A stretch of 60,993 bases of DNA from Fidelibacterota bacterium (GCA_016784605.1 JADHUI010000015.1:1-60993), one strand, 5' to 3'; counted from the first letter of the stretch, positions 49,927 to 59,502 are shown. Notes: a model not told the origin generated them from the letters alone. A program made the numbers and translations.

Positions 49927-52218
49927 CTATTGTTCTATAATTTTTTTCTTTAATAATTCAGTCATTGCGGCTAAAACGGTTAATGTACCCAAGGATGTCG
50001 AAACCATAGCAAATACCATTAAACCACCAATATATTGAATAGGAACAAAAGCAGAAAATAGTAATGCCCCAAATCCCATATTTGATGCAGCATCTAATAC
50101 AATGGGGTAACCAACATCGTCAATGACTTTCCGACTCAAATTATCATATTTACTTCTATCGCGTGAATACCGTCTGAATTGAGCAATATAATGAATGGCA
50201 AAATCTACACCCACACCAATAATAATGGATGCAAGAATGGCCGTAATGTGGCTTAGCTTTACATCAAAAATACCCATAAAGCCGAAATTTAAAATCACTG
50301 CGGCTGTTAACGGTACAACAGCTAAAAATCCCCAATGTAGTTTCCTGAAAAATAAACTTGCTATTCCTCCAATAACAAAGATAGAAACAATAATGCTTAT
50401 TAAAGACGATTTTACAATGAGAAAAACTAAATCCCTAAAAACAACCGCCATTCCGGTAACCATCGCTGATAAACCTTCAGGAAATGATTCAATTACGTAT
50501 GATTCAATCCCTTTTACAAATGTTAATATTTCATTTGTGTGTAATGTTTTGCTCATTGCTGTTACCAAGCCAACTTCATAATCATAATCAACTAATGATT
50601 CAAACGCATCTGGGTCTCCTGAAAATGAATACATCGTAAATAGGTTATTTACTTTTCCTCGTGTATCTGGGATTGTTTCGTATTTTGGGTCATCATCCAT
50701 AATTGTTTTATGCATTTGCTGAACCATATTTGCGATAGAAAAACTCATACCAACTTTTGGTTCTTCTTCCATATAATTTTGAAGTTCAATCAAAGATTGT
50801 AAATTTTCTGGATCTTTAATATCCCCTTCAACTCGAACACGGACATCCATGGTTCCGGACATTTCTTCTTCCATGAAATCCATGCCATCTCTGAGTTCTG
50901 TTCCCTTTTTGAAAAAGGAACTAAAGTTTACATCTACTTCAACCATGGTAACCCCAAAGCCACCAATAGAAACAAGAAATAGTCCTGCCGTTAAAATATA
51001 TTTCGGATGTTTGGCCACTTGTTTTGCAAGAATATCAATTCCCTTTTCAAAGATGCTCGCATGTGTTACAGCTTTTGAATCCATTTTCCACTTTTTAAGA
51101 GAAATCAGTGCAGGCAACATGGTGGATGATAATATCCAAGCCCATAAAATACCTGCTGATATAGAAATGCCATATCCAATCATTTGCTCAATGGGAGCAA
51201 ATACCATAGCCAAAAATGCAGCAGAAGTTGTAATACTTGTTAAGAATATTGGAATCAATAATGAATCCATCGCTACGCGAACAGCTTCTTGCGTATTCCT
51301 TCTTTTCCGTAATTCTTTAAAAAATTTGGCAATCATATGAACGCCATCAGAGTTGGCAATTGTTAGTAGAATTATCGGCATTGATGTATTCATCATAGTG
51401 AATAAAAATTTCTCAGACCCGGTTAATCGATAAACCCATCCCATAAATCCGAGCATAAAAACGAGAGACAATACAATAGTCATCAGCACCATTCCAACAC
51501 CCGCTACACTTCTCAAATTCACGAGTAGAATCAATACCATAATCAACATTCCTGCTCGCATTAACATTGCTACATCATCTCGAATTAACCCCGGAACCAT
51601 ACCAGTGATATAAGCCGCACCGCCATATTGTGTTTCATAATCTGATAATAATTCATTTCCTAAATTTTTAACATTATGACTTAATACATCAAACGGAGCC
51701 TTTTTTACAGGTTGGATAACCACATTTAAATAATCTTCATTTCGGCTCAGAAGTTGCTTTTTAATATTTTCATTATTATCAAGGTAGTTTTGAATATCTT
51801 CTACTTCTTCTGGATACAAGTCACGCGTGTATTGTAGATCACTTACTTCCATAAATCCATCTTCACTATCTAATCGTTCCGTTGTTGTAATGGATGTCAC
51901 TTTTTCTACTTCTGGCATATCTTCTAATGCGCGAGTAAAGTCCCACAAGGAAGATAACATTTTGGGATTAATCCCCTTTTCATCTCTAATGCCAAATGTG
52001 ACATATACCATATCCGTGTTTCCAAACTCTTCCATGACGTTATCCCATGCAACTCTAGATGGCATATTTTTGGGTAACATTTTCATCATATCATCATCAA
52101 TGACAAAGTATTGTGCGCCTGAAGCCATCATGATTGTTAGAAACAAACTAACAACAATGGTCCTTTTAGGATGTTTTAATGTTTTTTCTATAACCCATTC
52201 TCTGATTGGATGTCCCAT
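49927..52218 (-). CDS. RND/MMPL-family (HAE3-type) transporter, copy 1
   Basis: A 763-aa inner-membrane protein built of two halves, each with one membrane helix, a periplasmic loop and five more helices, 12 in total. The proton-relay type motifs after helix 4 of each half are IANSDGVHMIAKFF and IIGVGVDFAIHYIAQF. No separate membrane-fusion protein gene is near, which is typical for HAE3/hopanoid/MmpL-type lipid exporters. It starts one base before the TetR stop region and precedes the LolA-like gene by 9 bp. The export cargo is probably a lipid (inference). Confidence 0.9.
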   Translation of the reverse strand: MGHPIREWVIEKTLKHPKRTIVVSLFLTIMMASGAQYFVIDDDMMKMLPKNMPSRVAWDNVMEEFGNTDMVYVTFGIRDEKGINPKMLSSLWDFTRALEDMPEVEKVTSITTTERLDSEDGFMEVSDLQYTRDLYPEEVEDIQNYLDNNENIKKQLLSRNEDYLNVVIQPVKKAPFDVLSHNVKNLGNELLSDYETQYGGAAYITGMVPGLIRDDVAMLMRAGMLIMVLILLVNLRSVAGVGMVLMTIVLSLVFMLGFMGWVYRLTGSEKFLFTMMNTSMPIILLTIANSDGVHMIAKFFKELRKRRNTQEAVRVAMDSLLIPIFLTSITTSAAFLAMVFAPIEQMIGYGISISAGILWAWILSSTMLPALISLKKWKMDSKAVTHASIFEKGIDILAKQVAKHPKYILTAGLFLVSIGGFGVTMVEVDVNFSSFFKKGTELRDGMDFMEEEMSGTMDVRVRVEGDIKDPENLQSLIELQNYMEEEPKVGMSFSIANMVQQMHKTIMDDDPKYETIPDTRGKVNNLFTMYSFSGDPDAFESLVDYDYEVGLVTAMSKTLHTNEILTFVKGIESYVIESFPEGLSAMVTGMAVVFRDLVFLIVKSSLISIIVSIFVIGGIASLFFRKLHWGFLAVVPLTAAVILNFGFMGIFDVKLSHITAILASIIIGVGVDFAIHYIAQFRRYSRDRSKYDNLSRKVIDDVGYPIVLDAASNMGFGALLFSAFVPIQYIGGLMVFAMVSTSLGTLTVLAAMTELLKKKIIEQ

Positions 52219-52842
52219 TTATTTTTCTTCCTTATTAAAAAGTTCAATAACATATTTATTACCAGATGGAGTAAAAAGGCCACCTGAAATCATTTTTAAA
52301 AAATTATGAATAGCATCTGATGGTGCTAAATTATTTTTGAGAAAAAATTCTGGTTGAAATGTAGAATTAATAATATTCATGTATAATGTGGCTATAACAT
52401 TTATATCAACATCTTTTCTCACGTATCCTTGTTTTTGGGCATTGAATAGTATATTATAAAAATCATCTCTACGCGCTAGACGAAATGATTCCATTTTTTG
52501 CCAAACACGTGGGAATCGGCACTTTAAGTCAGCCAATTTTTCTATAGATATATTGGAAATGTGTCCCATTATAAATTGCATCACTTTTACAAATTGGATG
52601 GCAGGATTCGGTTCCGTTTCAATAAGTCGTTTGAATCTCTTTTCAATCAATCCAAGAAAAAAACCTACACTTTTATCGACCAAATCTTCTTTCGTAGGAA
52701 AAAATTTATATATTGTTTTTTTACTCATTCCCAAATTTTGAGATAGAGAGTCCACCGTAAATGAACGGACACCGTCTCGCGTCAAAGCTTCAAAACTTTG
52801 TTCGAGAATATATTCTTCTTGCTGTGATTGGGAGTTAGTCAA
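52219..52842 (-). CDS. TetR-family regulator of the envelope transport operon
   Basis: A 207-aa regulator. The helix-turn-helix is QSFEALTRDGVRSFTVDSLSQNLGMSKKTIYKFFPTKEDL in the N-terminal 50 residues. The C-terminal ligand part has FKRLIETEPNPAIQFVKVMQFIM. Start: no in-frame ATG gives a complete domain, and the TTG at 52842 is the best choice, although its ribosome site is weak. It is the first gene of the unit TetR-RND-LolA-TonB-DUF4249-porin. An inverted repeat next to the start codon suggests autorepression. Confidence 0.83.
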   Translation of the reverse strand: MTNSQSQQEEYILEQSFEALTRDGVRSFTVDSLSQNLGMSKKTIYKFFPTKEDLVDKSVGFFLGLIEKRFKRLIETEPNPAIQFVKVMQFIMGHISNISIEKLADLKCRFPRVWQKMESFRLARRDDFYNILFNAQKQGYVRKDVDINVIATLYMNIINSTFQPEFFLKNNLAPSDAIHNFLKMISGGLFTPSGNKYVIELFNKEEK

Positions 52843-52843
52843 T

Positions 52844-52871
52844 GGAAACGTTTTTCGTATATATCGTTTCC
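52844..52871. promoter_or_regulatory. Inverted repeat at the TetR start, probable operator
   Basis: GGAAACG (52844-52850) faces CGTTTCC (52865-52871) across 14 bp. The right end on the minus strand runs to within two bases of the TTG start codon. The arms are perfect. Binding at this place would block transcription of the whole unit. Confidence 0.5.
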
Positions 52872-52912
52872 GATATTACCGATTTATAAATAATTGTCAA
52901 ATATAATAATTC

Positions 52913-53689
52913 TTATTTTATACGAATCAGGAACTTTTGGGTAAAAATATCTTCTTGAATTCCCGCATCCATGACCGCTTTATTAATCACCATTGTTGAT
53001 TGATTTCCATTAGCCGATTTCATCACCATAGTTTCCGGAATATAATATCCACCTAGGACCTTATGATTGGGGATTGTAAGTGTTTTACTAGGGTGTGTTT
53101 CCTTTTCATAATATTCTATTTTTTTTATTTGCCAAGTCGTCATATCAATCCAATATTTACGCCATTTATATGCGCTGGGTGAATTTGGAATTGCTTCAAT
53201 TACATAACAAGGAATACCAAATACTGTTTCAATACCCAAAGATTTATATTCTTCATTTTTAGACTGATTGGACTCCAAATCTTCATAAGTAAAATTAGTC
53301 CCCATAAATGATTTGGTCCGATCTTTTGAATTAATTTTTTTGGCTGTTTTGAGTTTTGGTAGAAAAAACCATTGTTCTTGTTTGCCATTTCTATAAGTCC
53401 AATTCAATAATCCGGTTCCTTTAACAAGGGCTGGCTTTATAAATCGAACAAGTGTTTTTCTGCTATATTTACCCGCTGTATAATTTTTTTGATACCGTGT
53501 AAACTCTCGAACTTTTTTCTTTTCACGACCTCTCTTAATTTTAATTATAGTTAATTCAAAATGGGTAATGGAGGATGCTGGGATAGGATTATTTTTAACC
53601 TTATTCATTATATCTAAACCAGTCATTTCGCCCAAAATGAAGTGAGGTAAAAATAAAAGTGATATAAAAACAAAAAGTTTATTCATCAT
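52913..53689 (-). CDS. LolA-like outer-membrane lipoprotein-sorting protein (copy 2)
   Basis: A 258-aa exported protein, signal MMNKLFVFISLLFLPHFILG. It has the same design as copy 1: ELTIIKIKRGREKKKVREFTRYQ, FLPKLKTAKKINSKDRTKSF, FMGTNFTYEDLES, IPCYVIEAIP and RKYWIDMTTWQIKKIEYY. It ends in DIFTQKFLIRIK. It overlaps the small membrane protein gene by 11 bp, and RND copy 2 precedes that. The two LolA-like proteins are divergent paralogues, each encoded with its own RND partner. Confidence 0.85.
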   Translation of the reverse strand: MMNKLFVFISLLFLPHFILGEMTGLDIMNKVKNNPIPASSITHFELTIIKIKRGREKKKVREFTRYQKNYTAGKYSRKTLVRFIKPALVKGTGLLNWTYRNGKQEQWFFLPKLKTAKKINSKDRTKSFMGTNFTYEDLESNQSKNEEYKSLGIETVFGIPCYVIEAIPNSPSAYKWRKYWIDMTTWQIKKIEYYEKETHPSKTLTIPNHKVLGGYYIPETMVMKSANGNQSTMVINKAVMDAGIQEDIFTQKFLIRIK

Positions 53690-53999
53690 CTTCTCCGCTC
53701 ATAAAGAATAAACTCAAAGGTGTAAAAAATATACTTATTATCACTGCATGTAAATAGTCTTGCCCTTTACGAATTTCAGAAATACCCGCTGCTTGAAAAC
53801 ATATAAACAAATATATGGGAATGATCATTCCCCAATTTGATTTTAATGTTTCTACCCATGTTTGGCTCGATGAACTGGATTGCAACATCCATGCAGAAAA
53901 AACGCCTCCAACAAAGGCACTATAAACCCACCAAGCAACAAGTGTCAATGAACCCATTATAAAAATAGAACTTATTATTTTATCTAATTTTTCACTCAT
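53679..53999 (-). CDS. Small three-helix membrane protein of the RND2 operon
   Basis: A 106-aa protein with hydrophobic segments at about 9-35, 58-72 and 84-98, separated by a polar loop. It has an acidic end GEDDE. The ATG at 53999 overlaps the RND2 stop, and its stop overlaps LolA-like copy 2, so all three are translationally linked. I recognise no family. It may be a small accessory subunit of RND2. Confidence 0.65.
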   Translation of the reverse strand: MSEKLDKIISSIFIMGSLTLVAWWVYSAFVGGVFSAWMLQSSSSSQTWVETLKSNWGMIIPIYLFICFQAAGISEIRKGQDYLHAVIISIFFTPLSLFFMSGEDDE

Positions 54000-56287
54000 T
54001 ACTTGTATAAAAATTTAGGGTTAACAAGGCTGACCAAGGCAGGTAAAACAGCCAATGCGCCAAAGAGACAAAAAGTAATGGACGCCATGACCAAAATTCC
54101 AAAAATAATGACTGGAAGAAACTCCGAAAATAAAAGTGCTGTAAACCCAACAACAACAGAGGCTGCATTAAATAGAATCCCTTTCCCTGATATTCTAAAT
54201 GTTGATCTAATTGCGTCATCTAATTGTTCACCCGAACGAATATGATCTCGAAGATGCCATAAAAAATGCACCGTATAATCGACCCCTACCCCCACTAAAA
54301 TACTGGTTAATAATGATGTGGTCATATTTAATACAATGCCTAAGTGCCCCATAACTCCGAAAACTAATATCACAGAAGTTGCCATTGGAAGGACGGCTAA
54401 TAATCCACCCACAATCGACCTAAATACAAATGACATTATCATAAATATAATAATGGCTGATACGAATAAACTCCATATTTGTCCTCTAACCACTAAACGT
54501 GTCAATACGCCTAAAAAAGCCGCCGGTCCAGTCAACTGCATGGGACTTTGATCATAAAAATTAGCCTGAATAAATTGTTCGGTATCCTCGACAATTTCAG
54601 CTATTCGGATTGTTTGAACTTGCCTTAATCTTACAAATATCTGAGTGTAGGATGGCTCTTCCCAATCATCTAAAATAAATTCAAATTCATCTGTATTTCC
54701 TGTCAAAGAAAATAAAAACATATATTGAGTGATCAATTCTCTATCATCTGGAATCGTATAATAGGCTGAATCTCCACCATTAAATCCAAAATGAAGATTT
54801 TTAATTACATCTGTAATTGAATGGGTTTTTGTAACTAAAGATGAACCATCAGAAATATGATTCGTCAATGTTTCAATATTTTTTAATGTTTCAGGATCAT
54901 ATATGTCCCCTTCAACCATTACGGTTAATTGCGTGGCACCACCAAAAGCATCCGAAATAGCTGAATTATGAACACGCAATCGTCCATTCTTGGGGAAATA
55001 ATGGTCCGGATTTGTGTCTACTTTTATATCTTTTATTCCAGCGCCTAAAACGAGAGCTATTATACTTAATCCAATAAGTAATGAAACTCTAAATCTAACA
55101 AAGAAGTCCCCAAGGGCTACCAATGCATTATTGATGCGTTCATGATCAGACTTCTTGGATAAAAATGTGGGACGAGATAATAAGACTAAAACAGATGGAA
55201 TAATGAAAACACTTAATAAAAATGCAACAAAGATACCAAATGAGATAAGTAATCCCATCTCCCGAACTCTAGGTAATACGTGTGTTGCAAGGCCTAAAAA
55301 ACTTACAATAGTCGTCATGGCTGCAATAAAAATGGGCATCCCTAATTTCCGAATAGTTTTTCTTATAATGGCCCCACGTGATGCATCTTTGTCCATTCTT
55401 GAATATTCGAAGAAATGAGAAATAATATGGATTCCATAATCATTTGCAATAGCTATGAGCATCACTGGAATAAGGCCTCCAATAAATGGAACACTCATAT
55501 CCAACCATCCCATAAGCCCAAAAGTCCAAATGACGGAAATACCTACCACAAAGAACGGTAAAAAAACGCCAGCCCAACTTCGAAAACTGAGAATAAGCAG
55601 AATCATCATAAGACCCAAAGCAAAAGGTGTAAATGTGCCAAGGTCTTTTCTCATACTATCAATAACATCCGCCCTCGTTATTGGGAATCCAGAATAATAT
55701 ATTTTTTCCGGACCTTCATACTGCTTTATTATGGAAACAATTCTGTCTCTAAAAACTGTTTCTTCAAAATCATATGCAGAGCCCATTTGGCATAGAAAGC
55801 TCATTTTTTTCAAATCACTTGAAATGAGACTTTCAATAATATCTGTTTGCTCTAACTCTTTAATAAATTTATGTCTTAAAGAATCATCATCAGGGAAAGA
55901 TTCAATTGTTTTATTAATAACAAATTCTTCTAATTTAGGCTCGATAGCATAATGAGAATAAAGAGAATAAACTCGACTTATGAGATGTAAACTTTCTAAT
56001 GAATCGTGAAAAGATTTATATTTTTCTAAGACGGATGGAGAAAATAAACTATCCGATTCTACGGCAATAATAATCATGCCTGTCCCAGCAAAAAGACTAT
56101 CAGCCATATCCATGGTATTCGCCATAGGATGTTGACGAGGAATCATAGACTTCACACCCGGGTCTAATTCTAATCGTGGAATTCCCCATAAAAACAATAG
56201 GGTAATAAATACCGTTCCTGCAATTAATGACCGCGGGAAATGAGCATCAAAATTAAATAATTTTTTATATAATGATTTTAATGGCAT
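53999..56287 (-). CDS. RND/MMPL-family (HAE3-type) transporter, copy 2
   Basis: A 762-aa inner-membrane protein with the same two-half, 12-helix design as copy 1. Relay-type motifs are IANDYGIHIISHFFEYSR and LVGVGVDYTVHFLWHLRD. Periplasmic loops carry GGATQLTVMVEGD and GTGMIIIAVESD, the repeat found at equivalent positions of both halves. It is the first gene of a three-gene unit with the small membrane protein and LolA-like copy 2. The transported lipid or hydrophobe is unknown. Confidence 0.9.
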   Translation of the reverse strand: MPLKSLYKKLFNFDAHFPRSLIAGTVFITLLFLWGIPRLELDPGVKSMIPRQHPMANTMDMADSLFAGTGMIIIAVESDSLFSPSVLEKYKSFHDSLESLHLISRVYSLYSHYAIEPKLEEFVINKTIESFPDDDSLRHKFIKELEQTDIIESLISSDLKKMSFLCQMGSAYDFEETVFRDRIVSIIKQYEGPEKIYYSGFPITRADVIDSMRKDLGTFTPFALGLMMILLILSFRSWAGVFLPFFVVGISVIWTFGLMGWLDMSVPFIGGLIPVMLIAIANDYGIHIISHFFEYSRMDKDASRGAIIRKTIRKLGMPIFIAAMTTIVSFLGLATHVLPRVREMGLLISFGIFVAFLLSVFIIPSVLVLLSRPTFLSKKSDHERINNALVALGDFFVRFRVSLLIGLSIIALVLGAGIKDIKVDTNPDHYFPKNGRLRVHNSAISDAFGGATQLTVMVEGDIYDPETLKNIETLTNHISDGSSLVTKTHSITDVIKNLHFGFNGGDSAYYTIPDDRELITQYMFLFSLTGNTDEFEFILDDWEEPSYTQIFVRLRQVQTIRIAEIVEDTEQFIQANFYDQSPMQLTGPAAFLGVLTRLVVRGQIWSLFVSAIIIFMIMSFVFRSIVGGLLAVLPMATSVILVFGVMGHLGIVLNMTTSLLTSILVGVGVDYTVHFLWHLRDHIRSGEQLDDAIRSTFRISGKGILFNAASVVVGFTALLFSEFLPVIIFGILVMASITFCLFGALAVLPALVSLVNPKFLYK

Positions 56288-56368
56288 AAAAAGTTGGCAA
56301 ATTTAGCGAAATATGTCCACTTAATGGAATCGATTCAATAAACAAATCCTGTAGTAAATTATATGTAA

Positions 56369-57007
56369 ATGAAACAGGAAATTACATTCCAGTCATCCGT
56401 AGTCATTTTGGCTAATGGGCTTTTCCCGACCCACTTGGTCCCATTAACACTTCTTAAAGATACAAAAATAATTTTATGTATTGATGGTGGGTATAATCAA
56501 GCTACCAAGTATGGCATTCAACCTGACTATATTTTTGGAGACATGGATTCAATCCAAATTCAAAAAGATGAATTCAAAGGTGAATGGATTGAATTACCTA
56601 ATCAAAATAAAACAGATTTAGAGAAAACGTTAGATTGGTGTTTAGTGAATGAAATATCCGAAGTGGTTCTTCTTGGCGCTACAGGATTAAGGGATGATAT
56701 GACTTTAGCGAATCATTATATTCTATTCGACTATTTTGACAAAATTAATTTAAAAATGGTTACGGACCATTTTACCATTACATGCCACCGTGGGCACAAA
56801 TCGTTTAATTCATCTCCAGGAGAAACAGTATCGCTTTTTGCTCAAAGGTCAGGAACAGTTGTGTCTTCTACAGCACTTCATTACCCACTGGATCAATTTA
56901 TATTAGATCCATCTGCTCGAGCCATTTCCAATCAATCTATCGGTACGACTTTTTCGATTGATTCATCTGATCCTATTCTTGTTTTCAAAAGTCATCCAAT
57001 AGATTAA
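56369..57007 (+). CDS. thiN: Thiamine pyrophosphokinase
   Basis: A 212-aa cytoplasmic enzyme making thiamine diphosphate, the cofactor of the transketolase encoded in this window, from thiamine and ATP. Catalytic-domain pieces are IILCIDGGYNQATKYGIQPDYIFGDMDSI, NKTDLEKTLDWC and LLGATGLRDDM with the conserved Asp ladder. The C-terminal substrate-binding domain ends in SDPILVFKSHP. It is divergent from the RND2 gene. A symporter gene follows after 4 bp. No TPP riboswitch is visible in the 81-bp upstream region. Confidence 0.9.
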   Translation: MKQEITFQSSVVILANGLFPTHLVPLTLLKDTKIILCIDGGYNQATKYGIQPDYIFGDMDSIQIQKDEFKGEWIELPNQNKTDLEKTLDWCLVNEISEVVLLGATGLRDDMTLANHYILFDYFDKINLKMVTDHFTITCHRGHKSFNSSPGETVSLFAQRSGTVVSSTALHYPLDQFILDPSARAISNQSIGTTFSIDSSDPILVFKSHPID

Positions 57008-57011
57008 TTAA

Positions 57012-58364
57012 ATGCATTGGATTGATACTTTAGTCCTAGCCCTTTATGTTGGGTTTCTTATTACAATTGGAATGTTTCGATCCAAGCTATCTAACAATAA
57101 TACTGAAGAATATATATTAGCCGGTCGATCATTGAGTTTATCAGCATTTACAGCCACATTGGTCACAACTTGGTATGGGGGTATTTTAGGTATTGGAGAA
57201 AATACATTTCTATATGGAATTCAAACATGGTTTATTTTTGGACTCCCCTATTATATTTTTGCTACTTTGTATGCATATTGGATTGCTCCAAAAATTCGTA
57301 TGGCAAACCATTTTTCAATCCCAGATCATTTTAATGAAAGTTTTGGTAAGACAGCTGGATTATTAAGTGCATTTTATATATTTATATTATCCAGTCCTGC
57401 CCCGTATATATTAAGTATGGGAATCTTAATTCAATTCATGTTTCATATTCCCTTTTGGTTGGCAATGGTTTTAGCCAGTTCATTTAGTTTAGTTTATATT
57501 TGGAATGGCGGATTCAAAGCTGTAATTCGGACGGATATTTTTCAATTTATTCTTATGTTCTTAGGTTTTGGACTTCTTTTTATATTTTGCTGGATTGAAG
57601 CGGGTTCACCCATTTCATTATTATCATCTCTCCCAGAAAAACATGTTTCTCCATTAGGCGGGAATACGATTCAATATGTGATAGTGTGGTTTTTTATTGC
57701 ATCCTGGACCTTCATTGATCCAGGATTTTATCAAAGATGTGCAGCTGCAAAAACGCCTAAAATCGCTCAAAAGGGAATATTGATATCTATTATTTTCTGG
57801 GGTGTTTTTGATGCATTAACTCTAATGACAGGGTTATACGCTGTTCAACTTATTTCTCCTGAAAATCCACTATTTTCATTCCCACTTCTTGGGAAGAATA
57901 TATTACCTCCATTCGTATATGGTTTATTTTTAGCTGGAATTTTTTCAACAATAATGTCCACCATTGATTCTTTGGGGTTTGTGAATTCGATTACATTTGG
58001 ACATGATATTATAGGTCGAATCAAGGGAAGGAAAATGTCAATCCAATCAGTAAAAATGGGGCTCATTGTTTCTACACTCTTGGCTTGGGGTTTGGCTCTT
58101 GTCGTTCCTTCTGTTGTTAAACTGTTTTATACCATTGGCTCAATCGTTATTCCTGGATTGATATTCCCTTTCCTATTAAATATATGGAGACCAAAATTGA
58201 GCTTCCCATCAACGCAAAGTACTTTATGGATATTGATTCCAGTTATTGTTTCTACGACTTGGATGGGATTAAGTCTAACTACAGGGCAATCTTTTTTGAA
58301 TATTGAACCCTTTTATCCTGGAATGATATCATCATTTATAATGGGATATTTTATTATAAAATAA
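57012..58364 (+). CDS. Sodium:solute symporter (SSS family)
   Basis: A 450-aa inner-membrane transporter with about 13 helices. SSS features: EEYILAGRSLSLSAFTATLVTTWYGG near residue 33, the helix 5-6 region GGFKAVIRTDIFQF, WTFIDPGFYQRCAAAKTPK and GIFSTIMSTIDSLGFVNS, which contains the Ser/Thr residues that ligate Na+. It is coupled to thiN (4-bp gap), so thiamine, its breakdown products or a pyrimidine are plausible substrates, but SSS specificity is broad and this is inference. It ends 50 bp before the convergent aldolase gene. Confidence 0.88.
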   Translation: MHWIDTLVLALYVGFLITIGMFRSKLSNNNTEEYILAGRSLSLSAFTATLVTTWYGGILGIGENTFLYGIQTWFIFGLPYYIFATLYAYWIAPKIRMANHFSIPDHFNESFGKTAGLLSAFYIFILSSPAPYILSMGILIQFMFHIPFWLAMVLASSFSLVYIWNGGFKAVIRTDIFQFILMFLGFGLLFIFCWIEAGSPISLLSSLPEKHVSPLGGNTIQYVIVWFFIASWTFIDPGFYQRCAAAKTPKIAQKGILISIIFWGVFDALTLMTGLYAVQLISPENPLFSFPLLGKNILPPFVYGLFLAGIFSTIMSTIDSLGFVNSITFGHDIIGRIKGRKMSIQSVKMGLIVSTLLAWGLALVVPSVVKLFYTIGSIVIPGLIFPFLLNIWRPKLSFPSTQSTLWILIPVIVSTTWMGLSLTTGQSFLNIEPFYPGMISSFIMGYFIIK

Positions 58365-58366
58365 AA

Positions 58367-58391
58367 AAGGGCATTCAAAATGAATGCCCTT
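58367..58391 (-). terminator. Terminator of the pfp-fba operon
   Basis: AAGGGCATTCA (58367-58377) pairs perfectly with TGAATGCCCTT (58381-58391) around a 3-nt loop. The A-run before it gives a T-tract on the minus strand. It is 23 bp past the aldolase stop. The SSS stop codon is at its left edge. Confidence 0.85.
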
Positions 58392-58414
58392 AATCGTGAT
58401 GTAAATCGCTAGAT

Positions 58415-59488
58415 TTATTGAGCGAGAGATTTGCCAATGGAGCCCAAATCAGCAAAAGCTTCATCAAGGCGTTCCACCATTCCTTCTTCACCTGCTCTCA
58501 GAAGTTTCCGTGGATCATATTGCTTTTTATACGGTGTTCCATCTTCTGGATCAATTTGATATTTAAATGCTTTTGCGTTCGCATCAAAATAATTACCTGC
58601 AGCTTTTGCAAAAGCAAATTGTGTATCTGTATCAATATTCATTTTAAAAACACCATAGGAAATCGCTTCAGTAATTTTGGCTTTTTCTGATCCTGATCCG
58701 CCATGAAATACTAAATCTAGCGGTTTAGGATCCGTATTACATGTTTTTTCAACTAATTCCTGAGAAGCATTCAAAATTTCGGGACGAAGTTTGACATTCC
58801 CTGGTTTATATACACCATGCACATTGCCAAAAGAAGCTGCTAAACTGAAATGTCCAATAGGAGACAATAATTCCCAAGCACGCAAACAATCTTCCGGTTG
58901 AGTGTATAATAATGGATTATCTGCGCCAATATCATCATCGGAACCAACACCATCTTCTTCTCCACCTGTTACGCCCAATTCAATTTCGAGGCTCATACCA
59001 ATCGGAGCCATGCGCTCTAGAAGACGTTTACTTTCTGATAAATTAAAATCAATGTCTTCAGCCGACAAATCTAACATATGTGAACTGTATAGTGGTTTAC
59101 CAAATTTTTTGTAATGTACTTCACTGTGATCAACCAAAGCTTCGACCCACGGAATTAAACCTTTATTGGCGTGATCCGTATGCAACACAACACAAATGCC
59201 ATATTTTTCTGCTAATAAATGCACATGCTGCGCGGCAGATACAGAACCCAGCACTTTTGCTTCAAATGCATCTTTCAAACTATTCCCTGCATAAAATTGT
59301 CCCGCACTATTAGAAAATTGAACAATAACATCTGATTTATTTTTCGCAGCTGCTTCCATGACAGCATTAACAGAATTTGTTCCAACTGTATTAACAGCAG
59401 GGATAGCATATCCACCTTCTTTGGCGGCTTTTAATAATGTTTTGTAATCTTCGCCTGTGACTACACCCGGTTTTAATGAATAACTCAT
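58415..59488 (-). CDS. fbaA: Fructose-bisphosphate aldolase, class II (FbaA type)
   Basis: A 357-aa zinc enzyme joining dihydroxyacetone phosphate to glyceraldehyde 3-phosphate, or to erythrose 4-phosphate giving sedoheptulose bisphosphate. Zinc ligands are in VVLHTDHANKG, LEIELGVTGGEEDG, FGNVHGVYKPG and VFHGGSGSEKAKI; NIDTDTQFA is the phosphate-binding NxDTD site. The length matches E. coli FbaA. It follows the PPi-phosphofructokinase gene by 14 bp. Together they can run the aldolase and bisphosphatase-like steps needed by the Calvin cycle. Confidence 0.95.
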   Translation of the reverse strand: MSYSLKPGVVTGEDYKTLLKAAKEGGYAIPAVNTVGTNSVNAVMEAAAKNKSDVIVQFSNSAGQFYAGNSLKDAFEAKVLGSVSAAQHVHLLAEKYGICVVLHTDHANKGLIPWVEALVDHSEVHYKKFGKPLYSSHMLDLSAEDIDFNLSESKRLLERMAPIGMSLEIELGVTGGEEDGVGSDDDIGADNPLLYTQPEDCLRAWELLSPIGHFSLAASFGNVHGVYKPGNVKLRPEILNASQELVEKTCNTDPKPLDLVFHGGSGSEKAKITEAISYGVFKMNIDTDTQFAFAKAAGNYFDANAKAFKYQIDPEDGTPYKKQYDPRKLLRAGEEGMVERLDEAFADLGSIGKSLAQ

Positions 59489-59502
59489 AGGATTCCTCTT
59501 TC

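Noticed and set aside
50195..51340. Long plus-strand frames opposite the first RND gene
   Set aside because: They mirror the hydrophobic coding of the RND gene and have no independent start signals.
56288..56368. TPP riboswitch upstream of thiN
   Set aside because: The 81-bp region lacks the CUGAGA and related conserved blocks.
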